Source of the DNA: Methanomicrobiaceae archaeon
GTDB taxonomy: Archaea > Halobacteriota > Methanomicrobia > Methanomicrobiales > Methanomicrobiaceae
NCBI GenBank assembly: GCA_030628325.1
Contig: DAOVRB010000059.1
Span: 1-6,661 of the forward strand
Direction: 5' to 3'
DNA: 6,661 nucleotides
Within the stretch, counting starts at the first letter, position 1. Each line of letters starts with the position of its first letter. Positions 5,687 to 6,661 of the stretch are shown here, one piece after another. The notes below the pieces were generated by a model, which was not told the DNA's origin, did not search any database, and worked only from the letters and a program-made list of their open reading frames with translations. Position numbers and translations under genes: made by a program.

Positions 5687-6661
5687 GTGATAGAGATAGG
5701 TGTAATTATACAGGTGACGGGACCTGTGGTGTTAGCCGCAAATATGAGGGGTTCAAGGATGTACGAACTGGTAAAAGTCGGGGACTGGAATCTGATCGGT
5801 GAAATTATTGAACTGGAAGATGATGTGGCGACAATTCAGGTATATGAAGAGACATCCGGGATTAAACCGGGTGAAACAGTTAAAGGGACGGGGATATCGT
5901 TATCTGTTGAACTGGCTCCGGGTCTGCTTGGCAGGATTTATGACGGGATTCAGCGTCCACTTGTCATGATACAGGAACAGGCCGGTGACTATATTAAACG
6001 GGGGATAGAGGTGCCGTCAATCAGGCGGGATGTGAAATGGGACTTTACACCGCTTGTCTCTGTTGGTGATCAGGTTATTCCGGGAGATGTTTTAGGTTCT
6101 GTTCCGGAAACAAAAACCATTGTGCATAAAATACTCGTACCTCCCGGCATTTCAGGGAGAGTTATTAAAATTGCTCCTGCAGGGGCCTATACTATTGAAG
6201 ATCTCATCGCAAAGGTGGAGACTTATGATGAAATCGCAGAGATCCGGATGCTTCAGAGATGGGCTGTCAGAAGACCACGCCCGTACGATAAAAAATTAGA
6301 GCCGCAGATACCGCTCATTACAGGCCAGCGGGTGATTGATACGCTCTTTCCCATTGCTAAGGGAGGGACTGCCGCCGTTCCCGGTCCGTTTGGCTCAGGG
6401 AAAACGGTAGTCCAGCAGACACTGGCCAAATGGGTGGATGCGGATATCATCGTCTATGTTGGTTGTGGTGAACGGGGGAATGAGATGGCAGACGTGCTGA
6501 GGGTCTTTCCCAATCTTGAGGATCCTCACACAGGTGAACCGCTGATGAAAAGGACGGTTCTTATTGCAAACACGAGTAATATGCCTGTTGCGGCCCGGGA
6601 GGCAAGTGTCTATACGGGGATTACAATCGCTGAGTATTACCGTGATATGGGGTATGATGTT
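5687..6661 (+). CDS. ahaA: A-type ATP synthase catalytic subunit A (partial, 3' end outside window)
   Basis: Subunit A hydrolyses or makes ATP at the A-B interfaces of the A3B3 head. The window covers 325 codons from a GTG start; the family is about 580 residues, so the last 40-45% is missing. Domains in order: N-terminal beta-barrel (about 1-75, with TGPVVLA and SRMYELVKVG), the bulge or non-homologous region special to A/V-type catalytic subunits (about 115-185, with VPPGISGRV), and the nucleotide-binding domain from about 190. The P-loop GPFGSGKT is at 233-240 with S237 and K239, and E262 in GCGERGNEM is the expected catalytic glutamate. The stretch IANTSNMPVAAREAS (293-307) and TIAEYYRDMGYDV at the edge are highly conserved. 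The frame is open throughout. GTG at 5687 is the start because the preceding TTG is followed by a stop in its own frame; GGGGG at 5673-5677 may be the ribosome site. Confidence 0.97.
   Translation, partial: MIEIGVIIQVTGPVVLAANMRGSRMYELVKVGDWNLIGEIIELEDDVATIQVYEETSGIKPGETVKGTGISLSVELAPGLLGRIYDGIQRPLVMIQEQAGDYIKRGIEVPSIRRDVKWDFTPLVSVGDQVIPGDVLGSVPETKTIVHKILVPPGISGRVIKIAPAGAYTIEDLIAKVETYDEIAEIRMLQRWAVRRPRPYDKKLEPQIPLITGQRVIDTLFPIAKGGTAAVPGPFGSGKTVVQQTLAKWVDADIIVYVGCGERGNEMADVLRVFPNLEDPHTGEPLMKRTVLIANTSNMPVAAREASVYTGITIAEYYRDMGYDV

Noticed and set aside
6253..6450. Minus-strand open frame of 65 codons opposite the P-loop region of subunit A
   Set aside because: Fully antisense to a strongly conserved catalytic domain.

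Overview
The window holds seven consecutive plus-strand genes of an archaeal A-type (A1Ao) ATP synthase operon in the order H-I-K-E-C-F-A, the order of the aha operons of methanogenic archaea. The A gene runs off the right edge, so B, D and G probably follow outside the window. The archaeal gene order, a TATA-like upstream element, GGTG/GGAGG ribosome binding sites and mid-range GC suggest a euryarchaeal methanogen, probably of the Methanomicrobia. A Methanospirillum-like source is possible, but the sequence alone does not prove genus.

Layout. Positions 1-47 may carry the last codons of an unrelated upstream gene. Positions 48-224 are non-coding, with a possible oligo-T terminator (about 105-110) and a TATA-like element (171-180) placed to start the operon. 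Then follow subunit H (225-563, peripheral stalk), I (541-2571, membrane stator), K (2571-3539, rotor proteolipid), E (3559-4158, peripheral stalk), C (4162-5361, central-stalk connector), F (5358-5684, central stalk) and A (5687 to the edge, catalytic). Genes overlap or lie 2-19 nt apart, as in a translationally coupled operon. Several starts were moved inward from the longest open frame on the basis of ribosome binding sites and family N-termini.

How they work together. K forms the rotating ion-binding ring and I supplies the half-channels and the essential arginines. C couples the ring to the central stalk (D and F), whose rotation drives catalysis in the A3B3 head. E and H form the peripheral stalks that hold the head still.

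Two parts of the machine look non-standard. K is a fourfold hairpin protein of 322 residues. Its first hairpin has Gln where the ion-binding Glu should be, and its residue pattern predicts exactly three complete ion sites per four hairpins. C, normally a soluble cap on the ring, begins with an acidic segment and a strong transmembrane helix before its usual domain. This predicts a membrane-anchored connector, perhaps plugging the pore of the ring. The two features in one operon suggest a rotor variant with unusual ion stoichiometry and attachment.
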